Positions 25,796 through 36,488 of a DNA stretch of 64,000 nt are shown in pieces. Both the position numbers and the translations under genes were made by a program. The notes below the pieces were generated by a model. That model was given only the letters and a program-made list of their open reading frames with translations, had not been told where the DNA came from and made no database searches. The DNA comes from Coffea arabica (lineage: Eukaryota > Streptophyta > Magnoliopsida > Gentianales > Rubiaceae), in contig NC_092312.1 of assembly GCF_036785885.1 (NCBI RefSeq), positions 15,270,001 through 15,334,000 on the forward strand. Reading direction: 5' to 3'. Within the stretch, counting starts at the first letter, position 1; every line of letters starts with the position of its first letter.

Positions 25796-25918
25796 GCACA
25801 GAGATTTAAAGACATCAAATATACTTTTAAAAAATAGCACAGAGATTTAAAGACATCAAATATACTTTTAAATAATAGCACAGAGATTTAAAGACATCAA
25901 ATATACTTTTAAATAATA
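25755..25918. repeat. 41-bp tandem repeat, four copies of the kinase loop
   Basis: Four head-to-tail 41-bp units start at 25755, 25796, 25837 and 25878, each beginning GCACAGAGATTTAAAGACAT, followed by a 5-bp stub. Each copies the part of the captured kinase fragment that encoded [13 protein letters not shown]. Copies differ only at a base or two. Since 41 is not a multiple of three, the array cannot keep one frame. Confidence 0.95.
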
Positions 25919-26579
25919 GCACATTGGGTGTTCCCAGATCCCAAGTATGCAAAATGTATATCAAATGAAGCTATTTAACTGGAAGTGGAATGAAAGTCTT
26001 TGCCCTTTAAACACTACATATATATATGGTATATCACATGTTTGAGAAGCAAAACGTGAGATCAACACATTTAAGCGAATTGCTAAAACTTGAAGGATAA
26101 TGTGTGTAATGTTCAATTGGTGCCCTTCCATCCTTTAGCTCACTGACAAGATCCAAATCACAATTAATCACAAACAAGTATATAAGAACTCTTGTCGGGG
26201 TTACAGTCAGCTAATAGATTGATCAGCAGATTCACGATACTGAATTCTTATGAATGAAAGCAATCAAAGTACAAGGGAATTTGCAGCAATTTAGGCAAGC
26301 GGAACTGATATTTCCAAAGGATTGACAATTGTATAAACTCAAACACGTGAACAGGAAAATAAGCAGCAGCTACAATCAACCCGGTCTGAGTAAACGGATA
26401 AACTGACCAGCAAAACACGACACTACAGAGAATCAATCACAATCAGAGTATATCTACTCACATATGGAACAATATCTAGACAGAGAACATGTTGAAATTA
26501 GAAACGAAATGAGGTAGCAATTCAAATTATGAAGATTTAGGACCTGAATGCAGAAGGGTTGATGTCCACCGGCGCTGCA

Positions 26580-26950
26580 CCACCTCAATCACCCTGCTCA
26601 GCTACACCACCTCAATCACCCTGCTCAGCTGCACCTTCAGCCCACAGTCGACAACGAGCACCGCCAACCAGTGGTCATCTACGCCGTTTCCCCAAAAGTG
26701 ATCCACACCACACTTTGGAGAAGGGGAAAAGGAACTAGCGAAGGAGGACCGAAGCGGCGAAGCGGCGAGGTGAAGTCACTGAAGTGCGAAGAGGAAGAGT
26801 GGAAGACTGGAGCCGTGGAGCGAACTAGCGAAGGAAGACCGAAGGCCGAAGCGGCGAGGACCGAAGCGGCGAAGCGGCGAGGTGAAGCGGCTGAAGTGCG
26901 AAGAGGAACTGAGGAAGAGTGGAAGACTGGAGCCGTGGAGCGAACTAGCG
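26580..26950. repeat. GC-rich tandem repeats near the hAT right end
   Basis: A 29-30 bp unit (CACCACCTCAATCACCCTGC) occurs twice near 26579-26635. Further right, a unit beginning AACTAGCGAAGG recurs at 26733, 26823 and 26943 (spacing 90 and 120 bp, the second unit longer by an internal duplication of GAAGCGGCGA-type sequence). The block is far richer in G+C than its surroundings and lies where the transposase promoter or leader is expected. The 100-codon plus-strand frame across it is a by-product of the repeat. Confidence 0.8.
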
Positions 26951-27203
26951 AAGAAATCAGAAATGAAGAATGAAGATTAGGGATCGGTCAAAATTGAAGT
27001 TTTTGTCAATTTTGACTCAAAAATTGGAAACCGCGGTTCACGGTCCAACCCGGTTTTGAAGATTTGACCGGTTTTTTCCGGTTTTGACCGGTTTCTTATA
27101 AAAGTCAACATAAGCTATAGACCGGACCGGACTCATGGCCGGGTCGCGGTCGAACCGGTCGACCCGGCCGGTCCGGTCCGGGTTTGAAAACATTGGCGGA
27201 AAC

Positions 27204-29330
27204 AGCTAGCCTAGCCTAGCCTATTCCTACTCCTAAAGGGGGGACTACTTTTTTAAGAGAAGCGACTCTAAGGAATGCGCCAATTGAGTCGGGGGCACCA
27301 GACGGGAACTTAATCATCATCTGATCAGACGGGTGCACCACTCACCCGTATGAATTTAGAACACTTCTCATATTGAGACACATTGATGGGAGACAAGTTT
27401 GGATTGCTGTTTATTTGCCAAAATATATTTACTTACATCATCATTACAATTTCCAACACACCTTTTTATCTTCCCAATTACCTTTTTATCTCACATACAT
27501 CACATCACAAAAAATGCTACAGTAAAAATATCTCTAATAATTTACAATCCAAACAAACTCGTTTGAACCCTTGACCTCCCACCCCACTATATACAGTTTT
27601 CTTCTTTTTTTTTTTGGTGTTTTCTCCCCTTTATATTTTGAGTTCATAAGTCGGTGAAAAAAGATTTTGGACCCCGAAAGGCCAAAACTGATTATGTTCA
27701 GCTCAATTAGTGTAGAAATACAGAAAATTTTCAAGCATCTCTATTTTTTTATAGTAGTATTTATATTGATTCCATAGCTATGTAACCTTTTTTCTCATTG
27801 TAGGTTCTTTTTTTTTTACAACTAATTTAACTTGTTTAGAAGTAAATAAATATGCCCAGCTAATTTTATTCCAAGTTTTTTGGGTTTAAGGTAATGTAAG
27901 AAAGGGGAAAAAAAAAAAAAAGGAGGTAAGTGTAATTGCACTCTCTTGTGGACTAGATTTAGATTGGGTCGGAGCTTTGGATGGAAAATGTTAAGAAACG
28001 CGGATTGGCCCAAGTCCAACCACATAAGCGGAGATCATTGTAACTGTAGTTATGAAGGCCACACTCTATTGTGGGGCTCCTGGTCCTTGTCTTCATAGAC
28101 ATTAGAGACAGGAATAAAAAAATATTCCACCCCAAATTAACCAATCATTCCTCCCGCGAATTCATTGCACAAATTGCTTTCTAGTCCATTTGGCATTCTT
28201 TGGCGGTCATCATTTCGGATGAAACCACTAACTAGTTGGTCGTCAGTCAAGTCATGGAGAAAGGCCATTTTGTGGACGCAACACCAATTTAAGTGCAACC
28301 CGTGCGGCACACGATGATGCGCTTTCAGTTGAAAAACACTTTCCAGATTCCGGAAATTTTCCTTGGTTCGAGCACAGATTGAATTCCTAACCTTTTCCCT
28401 GTACATATTTTAGATATTCAGTGCCTTACTTGGAATATCAATCAAAGTTTTTGGAGGAAAGATGACTTGCTGAATGCATAACCAGTCCTGATCTAATTTT
28501 GCTATGCTGCTAGTTGTTATCGAACATGTAACAGTACTGTATGAATCGGTATGGCAGCATGAACCAAAGAAGGCGAACTGTTCAGTGACTTGGGAGACTT
28601 GTCTCAGTTCTGCGGTTGATACTGGCAGGCAATTGTGTTTTGGTGACTCCTTCTACGATGTCTTCTCTCATGGGAAGAGAAGACTCCACTTTCCATCTTT
28701 CATTCCAGGGAAACGCGCTCTTATTTTTAGAGTAAAAACACGCTCTTATTCGAGAATGGTTGAATCGGCTTAAGGGCCGGCCAGCAAGAACTTAATCAAA
28801 ATCATTTTGTGGCATGAAGGAATCAGAGAGACAACCAATCAGAATTATAGGGTTGTTATCCACAAAAGGGGCTTATCAGAATGTTTACTTATGCCAAAGT
28901 CCTGTAGTGTCATGTCCAGTCCACACCCATTTAGTTCACTGCTACTTTTCTTCCCTTTCTTTTATGACAGCAGCGATAGCATTAGTATAATCTACTCTAA
29001 CCTAATCTAAGAGTAGCCTAACCGACGAGAACCTCTTGGAAGGCAACCACATTCAAGTGACGGCCACAATTGAGTGGCTTGACCTCCCACCCACCTACAA
29101 GCTTACTGCTACTACAATTTAGGTTACTGCTACTTCCAAGAGCGGGCATTCCGAAAACACAAGAGTAGACATCAAAGGTGTAACCTCATGAAAAGAAGCT
29201 TTAGCCCACAGCACCACATTGCCAAATGGGCACATAGTCTTCTGACAAATCATATTAGCACGTTGCATGACTGTTTAGAAAGGCATTTACCTCTGTCCTT
29301 TCCTCAAATTTGAGGAACCAGTGAATCATC
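27204..29330. other. Intergenic, hAT to AAP; no gene seen
   Basis: AT-rich non-coding DNA with homopolymers. It contains one short MITE-like element (27397-27554) and no frame with a recognisable domain. Confidence 0.55.
27397..27554. mobile_element. MITE-like element with GTTTGGATTG ends
   Basis: About 158 bp between GTTTGGATTGCTG at the left and CAATCCAAAC at the right (perfect 10-bp inverted ends, imperfect further in), including ATGCTACAGTAAAAATA, a motif seen in related copies near 13.3-13.5 kb. I do not see a clean target duplication, so the superfamily is open. Confidence 0.5.
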
Positions 29331-29338
29331 ATTTTTAT

Positions 29339-29345
29339 TATAAAA
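29339..29345 (+). promoter_or_regulatory. TATA box of the AAP gene
   Basis: TATAAAA in TTATTATAAAAGCCTC, 115 bp upstream of the chosen AAP start, a normal plant spacing with a leader of about 80-90 nt. Confidence 0.5.
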
Positions 29346-29459
29346 GCCTCTTGCTTTTCGCATCCAGTATCCAGAATCATTTTTCCTAGGCTCCTTACAT
29401 CTCTACAAACTCTTCATCCTCCTGTCGTCTCTCTACTTGAATAACCAATTCAAAAAGTG

Positions 29460-32456
29460 ATGTTAACCAGGAGTAGAACCCTTCCCTCAAGAATTTATAA
29501 TGGTGTTGTAAGTTGATTTTCGGAACGTACCAATTTCAGTGTGATAAAAAAAAAAAAAAAATTCTTTTGTTCTCTCAACTTTTCTAAAGCTACCCGTCTG
29601 TTCCATTCTTTAGGTTGAAGAGAGGCAAGACTTCAGACACTATTTGCAGGTGGAAGTCCAACCCAAACCTCAACAGGAAGCTGAAGCAATTAATCTGCAA
29701 GCTAACTATTCCAAGTGCTTTGATGATGATGGCCGGTTAAAGAGAACAGGTAAACATCCCAACAAAAGTGGGCAGATGAATATAATACTTAGAATACGCC
29801 GTGCAGATTAGACATTGGGATTAAATTTAATACTGGAAAACTGATGAATTTACTACCAGTCCCTCGCAAATTACATCTCTCATATTACATACAACCGACT
29901 CTACGTGTCAGTCTCTCAAGAATTAATTGCTCAATCATCATCATTTGCCATTAAGCAAGCAGATGGTAGACCAGTATTACCCATTGAATGCCACCCAACA
30001 TACCTAATAGGCTATAACGTTTGCTGATGCAGGAACTCTTTGGACTGCAACATCCCATATAATCACAGCCGTCATTGGCTCCGGTGTGCTATCATTAGCA
30101 TGGGCTATAGGACAACTTGGGTGGGTTGCTGGACCAACTGTCATGCTTCTTTTTGCTTTTGTAATTCTCTACACGTCCAACCTCCTATCACAGTGCTATA
30201 GGTCTGGGAATCCTGTAACTGGACCACGGAATTACACTTACATGGATGCTGTCAAGGCAACCTTAGGTAAAAAGACGTACAAGAATAACTTTCCTAATTC
30301 TTTTAAAGTTATTAGTCATTTAATATCAGATTCCTAACGTGACGTTTTTGGATTGCAGGAGGGAGAAAAGTAAAAATCTGTGGACTAATTCAGTATATCA
30401 ATTTATTTGGTGTGGCTATTGGCTACACAATTGCAGCATCAGTCAGCATGATGTGAGTTGGCAGTGTGAAAATTATACTAATATACCAATTGATATGCTC
30501 TTCTATCTAACCAATGCATCAAAATATGTGGAATATCATGTCAGATACTAACACACAGTGGAACTATACTATGCACTTGTCTCTTTTGTGAAACAGGGCA
30601 GTAAAAAGATCAAATTGCTTCCATGAGAGCAATGGTAAAGATCCCTGTCATATGACAAGCAATGGATACATGATTACCTTTGGAATCATTGAAATCATAT
30701 TCTCCCAGATCCCTGATTTTGACCAAGTATGGTGGCTGTCCATAGTTGCAGCAGTTATGTCCTTCACATACTCTACTGTTGGTCTTTCTCTTGGCATTGC
30801 CAAGGTTGCAGGTGCACACTATACTGCTCTCATTTTGCACTTGGGATCCTCGGTGACATGTTTTCTATGCCAATCTAATGCCACCTATAATATTGTGCTA
30901 AGTGTCCTGTTATTATTTACACTTATGTTAAACCAAACTAAGTTGAATTATTAGAAAATTAAAGTGTAAATAATAATAGGACACTTGGCGCAATACTATA
31001 GGTGGCATTGAATTGGCATAGAAAAACATGTCACCGAGGATTCCAAGTGCTCATTTTGACATGACCAAAGACAAAAATTACTATTAAAAGCAGAAGTGTG
31101 AATTTCAATTATATATATTATCTCGTTTGCAACTTATGACTAGATGTTTGATATGCATTTCGAAAGCTTATTTACACATGTATCATATGGCAGTTATACC
31201 ACCAAGATGTTTGTTTTGCAACTAAAGCATGCACTTCTACTTTATTTACGTTTGTCTGATTTATGCAAAAAAAAGGGATCTAGTTTATGTTCCTAATTAG
31301 ATCATTTAGTTCCAGGTTCTGGAACAATCACCTTACTATGCAGACATCAATCTTTTTCTTTATTAATTTGTGGCAGAAAATAAAAGTTTCAGAGGAAGCC
31401 TAATAGGCATCAGCATAGGTACCATAACACACGCTGGAACAGTTACTGCAACACAGAAGTTATGGAGGAGTCTACAAGCTCTAGGAGCCATAGCATTTGC
31501 ATACTCTTACTCCATCATCCTCATTGAAATTCAGGTTGACTGTATTCCAGGTTCTCCCTCTACAAATGATAGTTTCCTTCCAAATTTAGTTCAGAACAAT
31601 TTTCAATTCAGAAGTGCTGATGGAAAAACTTCATGCACCCCCCGTAGGATACCATCAAAGCCCCTCCAGCTGAATACAAAACCATGAAGAAGGCAACTCT
31701 AATCAGCATTGCGACCACAACCGTATTCTATTTACTCTGTGGATGCATGGGATATGCTGCATTTGGGGACGATGCTCCAGGAAACCTTCTTACTGGTTTC
31801 GGATTTTATAATCCATATTGGCTATTAGACATAGCTAACGTAGCCATTGTCATCCATCTTGTTGGTGCCTATCAAGTAAACCCATGCAACCACTCGTTAA
31901 CATATCCATACTTCGCTTCAAACACTAATATCATCTATAATGCTTAAAACTCACTTCCTTCAGTCAGACTATCTATAAGGCATATAAGATAGAATGTTGC
32001 TCACATAGCTACATGACTGAGAAAATGCAGGTCTACTGCCAGCCGTTATTTGCATTTGTGGAGAAATGGAGTGCACAAAGATGGTCAAATGGTGACTTTG
32101 TAACGGCAGAATATGACATACCTATCCCTTTTTATGGCGTGTACCAGCTCAATTTTTTCCGGCTGTCGTGGAGAACCGCTTTTGTAATTGTTACTACTAT
32201 CATCGCCATGCTCGTGCCTTTCTTCAATGATGTTGTCGGCATACTGGGAGCTCTAGGATTTTGGCCATTGACAGTATACTTCCCCATCGAGATTTATGTT
32301 GCTCAGAAGAAGATTGGGCGATGGACAACTCAATGGATTGGTCTACAGATATTAAGTGCAGCTTGTCTCCTTGTTTCACTATCTGCAGCAATTGGTTCAG
32401 TGGCTGGTGTCGTTCTTGAACTCAAAACATACAAGCCCTTTAAAACTAGTTATTAG
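29460..32456 (+). CDS. AAP: Amino acid permease, AAP family
   Basis: Plasma-membrane proton-coupled amino acid importer (AAAP superfamily). Exons 29460-29507, 29614-29749, 30033-30266, 30359-30452, 30597-30811, 31377-31534, 31648-31875 and 32031-32456 join in frame to 512 aa. The start at 29460 is chosen because it gives the AAP-type leader MLTRSRTLPSRIYNGVVEER and keeps phase with exon 2; the nearer ATG at 29500 would be out of phase. Seen: TLWTATSHIITAVIGSGVLS (first membrane helix), LAWAIGQLGWVAGPT, GYTIAASVSMMAVKRSNCFH, CGCMGYAAFGDDAPGNLLTG and FWPLTVYFPIEIYVAQKKI, typical of AAP1-AAP8 with 10-11 membrane spans. Intron 5 holds a foldback MITE. Which AAP paralogue it is cannot be settled by eye; AAP2/3/4/6-like is most likely. 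Confidence 0.95.
30838..31049. mobile_element. Foldback MITE, Mutator-like, in AAP intron 5
   Basis: 212 bp forming a near-complete inverted repeat: arms of about 88 bp (left begins CACTTGGGATCCTCGGTGAC, right reverse-complement CACTTGGAATCCTCGGTGAC) around a loop of about 35 bp. A perfect 9-bp direct repeat CTCATTTTG flanks it (30829-30837 and 31050-31058). Long arms with a 9-bp duplication are the mark of Mutator-like elements. Transcribed within the AAP intron it would fold into a long hairpin. Confidence 0.88.
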
Positions 32457-32876
32457 GAGGAAAAGATCGAGCAAATGGAGGAGGATATAGAAGCATTTTA
32501 CCTGCAGTGAGAAAAGCAGTATGTACTGGTTACTAATCTATAAAGATGAAGGGATGTACTATAAATTACGAGAACATTGATGTATCAAAATTACAGAGGG
32601 CTTCGATGGGGTGGATTGGATGGCAGTCATGCAATCATCAGTCAACAATGAACGTTAATATAAAGCGTAATTATTAGGTATAATAAGCTGCCAAAAAAAA
32701 CCACCCGCATAAATCTAAAATATGGTTTTAGACCAATACTACACAGGTGCTTGTAAGAGCTTTTTTGCTTTTTAATTTTTAACTTTGCTATTCATCATGG
32801 ATGATCTATTTTCTACAGTTCGATTCAAGTTTGGACTAAAGATACACAAGTTACCGTAGCGTGATTACAAAACAAA

Positions 32877-34899
32877 CTAGTATTTTATCCCGTACTATGC
32901 ACGGGTTTACACGAGAAGGAGGCGAAATATGGCCAAACACAATACTATTATCCCTTTCTTTCATATTCTTTCCCTTCGTGTCACTTTTGAATCTAATTTT
33001 CTCGCATCCCTACAAACTTTCGTCGTTCCTTCAAATTCTACTGATTTTTTTTTTGTATCCCTACAACCCTTTCTCATTTTATCAAATCATATTTTCTCTT
33101 TGATCTATCTCGCTCCCACCCAATTATCATATCTCTTATCCAATTTTACAGCCCATTTGTCTCCTATTCTACCATTATTTTCATCTATTTATAAATGTAA
33201 ATGGTAACCTATTTACTTGGCTCGCCTATTAACAAATGAGTTTGCGTGTGTAATTTAATTGGATTCAAATGGGTGACCAACTTAACCCATTAATTAGTGG
33301 GTATGAAATTGATAGGTTTGGATCACTTATTTTGACTTAATTAAATTAGACGTAGATTCAAAGTCAATCATTAGTGGGTAAATCTAAATTACTCTAATAA
33401 TTATATTCTAATTTTTGCAAAGATGTATTCATAATTTTTCCTCTTCTTTAATTTCTATTATTTTATTTTTTAAAATTTATCCAACTTCCTCCATTCCTTT
33501 CATAAATGTTTAATAAATTTCATGAATGTTAATTGATTGTTTGCATTACTACCTAAATTATTTTTAGATAGTCGTATAGTGACAAAATTTGAAACTCACT
33601 ATGATGATCATTTTTGGCTCCTTTCAGCAATTTTTTTATATTTTTTCTCTTTCTTTAGGTAAAAATTGATTATTAAGTTGATATGTTGATATGATTTACT
33701 ATTTTGTTACTAAACAAAATGTGGATAAAAAAGTAAATAAAATTTAGTAGTGGGTCGTGAATGAGTGATTGGATAATCCAAATCCATATATAACTATATT
33801 CATTGACTACTCGTTTATTTTGAACCATTAACTAAGTAGGAATATATAGATTAACCTAATTATAATTTGTCCAAACTCACACGAATCATCAAATTTGATA
33901 ACTGTCCCCTAATCTTTACCTTCCCCCTAATCTTTACCTTCCCTAACCCTACAGGTCTATCTTTCTAATCCTTTCACTATTTAGGATTCATTATCTCACT
34001 TTTTAAGTGTTTTTGGACATATAAAAAGTTAGAATTATTTTTCCAAGTTGCTGCCTCATTTTTTAAGTGTTTTTAATCAAATAAAAAGCTAGAATTGCAA
34101 TCATCGAGAAAAAATAAACTTTCGAATGTAAATTTAGTGAAATACAACCTTTTTATCAAAATTTTGCTAAAATACCACCAAAAACAACCTTCTAAATACA
34201 CCTTTATTAATTTAAAATTCATACATAAATTTTTCTTTACATACATTTTTTGGTGTACATGTGCTCAATGAAAAGTCATCTAGATGCTTGCACGATATTG
34301 CTATTGAGTTTATTCTAATTGCAAATAAAATATCATAATTGTTATTTACATACTCCAATTTAATGTTAGAGTATAATTTCAACATTCAAATTTTAAAACT
34401 TTAAAAAAACAGACCTATTGATAAATGATTACTGTACCCAGAAGGAAAGCGATAAAGAAATAATTGGGTTAATAACTTAAAAATAGGACTAATTACATTA
34501 TCTCAAGGATTTGGCTAGATAAATTAATCCTCTTTAATGAAGGAATAAAAGGGGTTAAAGTGATAAAGATATAATAGGGTGAATAATTTTAAAATGAGAC
34601 TAATCAATTATTCTTGAGAATTTTGGCTTGACAAATGTATTTTATTTAATTAAGGAGTAAAAATGACTTAAAGTATAAATAATAAACTGTAAACGGTTTA
34701 TGAAGGAGATAGTGTGAAAGTTTTAAAATTTAAATTTGACTAATGATAGGATTAGTTATAACCCACTATTTTAAAGTTTTTAATTAGATTTTATATATTA
34801 AAATTAATACAAAAATATGAAAAAAAAGAATGAAAAGTTTGGAAGCCATTGAGAGGGTCTCTGTAAAAAAAACCACTCTACAATACATATAGATATAGA
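32877..34899 (-). mobile_element. Non-autonomous Helitron, about 2.0 kb
   Basis: Read on the minus strand the element starts TCTATATCTATATGTATTGT (position 34899 downward). It ends with a 17-bp near-palindrome CCCGTGCATAGTACGGG, then ATAAAATACTAG at 32877. The flanking host bases are A before the 5' TC and T after the 3' CTAG, with no target duplication. TC start, 3' hairpin about 10 bp before a CTRR end, and A^T insertion are the diagnostic Helitron features. The interior is AT-rich with a duplicated segment of about 75 bp (near 33990-34095) and no Rep-helicase frame. Confidence 0.82.
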
Positions 34900-35816
34900 T
34901 GCTGCCAGTTTTTGCGGCCAGGTCCATTCTTTATAAAGTCTTTCCTTAAATGTCAGTCCTAAAAAATAAACTAAAATAAGATAATAAAGAAAAAACCGAT
35001 GCACCAGAGTGAGTCCTCAATCGAATCGAAATCTACTCGAGTGAGGTAGGTAAAGATCGTGTTGGATGCGGGACTTAATGCTGACCTGAGAGGGAGAATT
35101 AAAGGCAAAGGTCCAATCTCTTTATTTGCCCACCAGCAGGCACCATCCTATGTTCGATGAAAGCCAAGACAAAAGTAGTACTTTTTTAAGGATGCGTATT
35201 TAGTTTAGTAATTTACAAGGCTGGAGGACTTAATATGGCCCTCTCTACTCTTTGTCTTAGTATAATGCGCGCAGAGGCTGTTTCCAGTTCTAGTTTCTGA
35301 CGAAACGACGCTGCAGCTCTGTCTTGGCAACACAGGCTTACCAGTAACACGGACCAGACCTTCATTGTCCCGTGTACATACGAAAGTCCAGCCCAAGAAA
35401 CGCTGACAATTTTGCGAAGCCTAATAGTGTCGCACATGGAACTCTTTTTAACATTTTACATACCACTTCACAATACTATGATACTTGGATCCAAACGTGG
35501 GGGTTGACAAATACTACAAATTTTAAGTCGCTGGGAACCGTGACAGCAACGGGGATACTTAAGAAAGACGGTGCATCTTGTTGACAACAAAATATTTTGG
35601 TAATGGACCTTTTAGGTTGATTTTGATCGTTTGCCTTATGCTGAGTGGACACGATGCAGGATCTTAGTGACGTACCAGGACTAGGAGATTGCAAATAATT
35701 GAGGATTCGATGTGATCTACCACAATAAAATTGATGGCACACCACAATGTTCCCTGTCAAGGGCAAAGCGGAACACCCCAAAAGAGAGAGAGAGCACCTG
35801 TTACAATCCCACGCCA
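34900..35816. other. Intergenic; no gene seen
   Basis: Non-coding between the Helitron and the next hAT-like insertion. Open frames of 60-113 codons on the minus strand (35205-35817) show no domain. Confidence 0.5.
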
Positions 35817-35824
35817 ATACATGC

Positions 35825-36480
35825 TAATGTTGTTAAATTCGATCGGATAGCGATTCGGCTAAATTATTGAATTAGAAATTAATTGGTTGAATCGTTCTCG
35901 ACAACTCGCTAACGTCAGCATAATGTTATATAATTATTTTATATTTTTATAAGTTTTAGAAATATTAAAATCAAGTTCTTCGTTATATTTGTTCAATCAT
36001 AAAAGATGTTCCAAAAATATTAGATTTGCAATCAAATACATACTGAATAATTATATATAAAAATATAAATTCATGATTAAAATATGTCTATTCTTCAAAA
36101 CTACTTGAAAAATTAAATTAAAACAAATTAATATAAGTTGAAATCACTGATGCTAAATTAATGAGATCATAGGGATAAAAATATCTTGATTTAGAGATTA
36201 TTTAAGAAATCGGGTGATTTTGATATTTACATTAAATGGTTGACGTTTTCTTATTTCTACTGATAAATGAAAGTTTAAGTAACTCAAATTATATTTGAAA
36301 AAAAAAGAAAAAAGAAAAGTTTAAAAATTGAGTCAACCAGGCGAATCAGGCCATCGATTTAACCAATTTTTTATGATTTTAATTGATTTTTTATCAAAGT
36401 AATAAATCAGTTCGAAAAGAAAATTGATTTACGGTAGGACTGGTTGAATCGACCGGTCCGATTCGGATCTAACAACACTG
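35825..36480. mobile_element. Non-autonomous hAT-like element, 656 bp
   Basis: The left end TAATGTTGTTAAATTCGATC and the right end reverse-complemented CAGTGTTGTTAGATCCGAAT are imperfect inverted repeats of the same general form as the other hAT-like copies here. The flanking 8-mers are ATACATGC (35817-35824) and GTACATGC (36481-36488), matching at 7 of 8 bases. The interior is AT-rich without coding capacity. The extra mismatches suggest it is older than the copy at 22364. Confidence 0.75.
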
Positions 36481-36488
36481 GTACATGC

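Larger units (their letters stand above)
22364..27195 (-). mobile_element. Apparently intact autonomous hAT transposon, 4.83 kb
   Basis: The left end begins CAATGTTTTCAAACCCGGAC and the right end, reverse-complemented, is identical for about 22 bases. The 8-bp duplication GCGGAAAC flanks it without mismatch (22356-22363 and 27196-27203). Subterminal regions are dense in ACCGG/CCGGT motifs, likely transposase-binding sites. Inside, on the minus strand, lies an open four-exon transposase (25529-22946). The long leader side (25530-27195) carries a captured CDKG kinase fragment, a 41-bp tandem repeat and a GC-rich tandem repeat. The left side holds AAAT and AT microsatellites (about 22449-22537). 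Matching ends, perfect duplication and an open transposase all point to a young element that could still be active. Confidence 0.93.

Noticed and set aside
26671-26973. 100-codon Glu/Arg/Lys-rich frame
   Set aside because: Produced by GC-rich tandem repeats near the hAT right end; repetitive composition only.
29500-29507. Alternative AAP start at the ATG directly before the first donor
   Set aside because: It leaves exon 1 out of phase with exon 2; the ATG at 29460 is in phase and gives the family-typical N-terminus.
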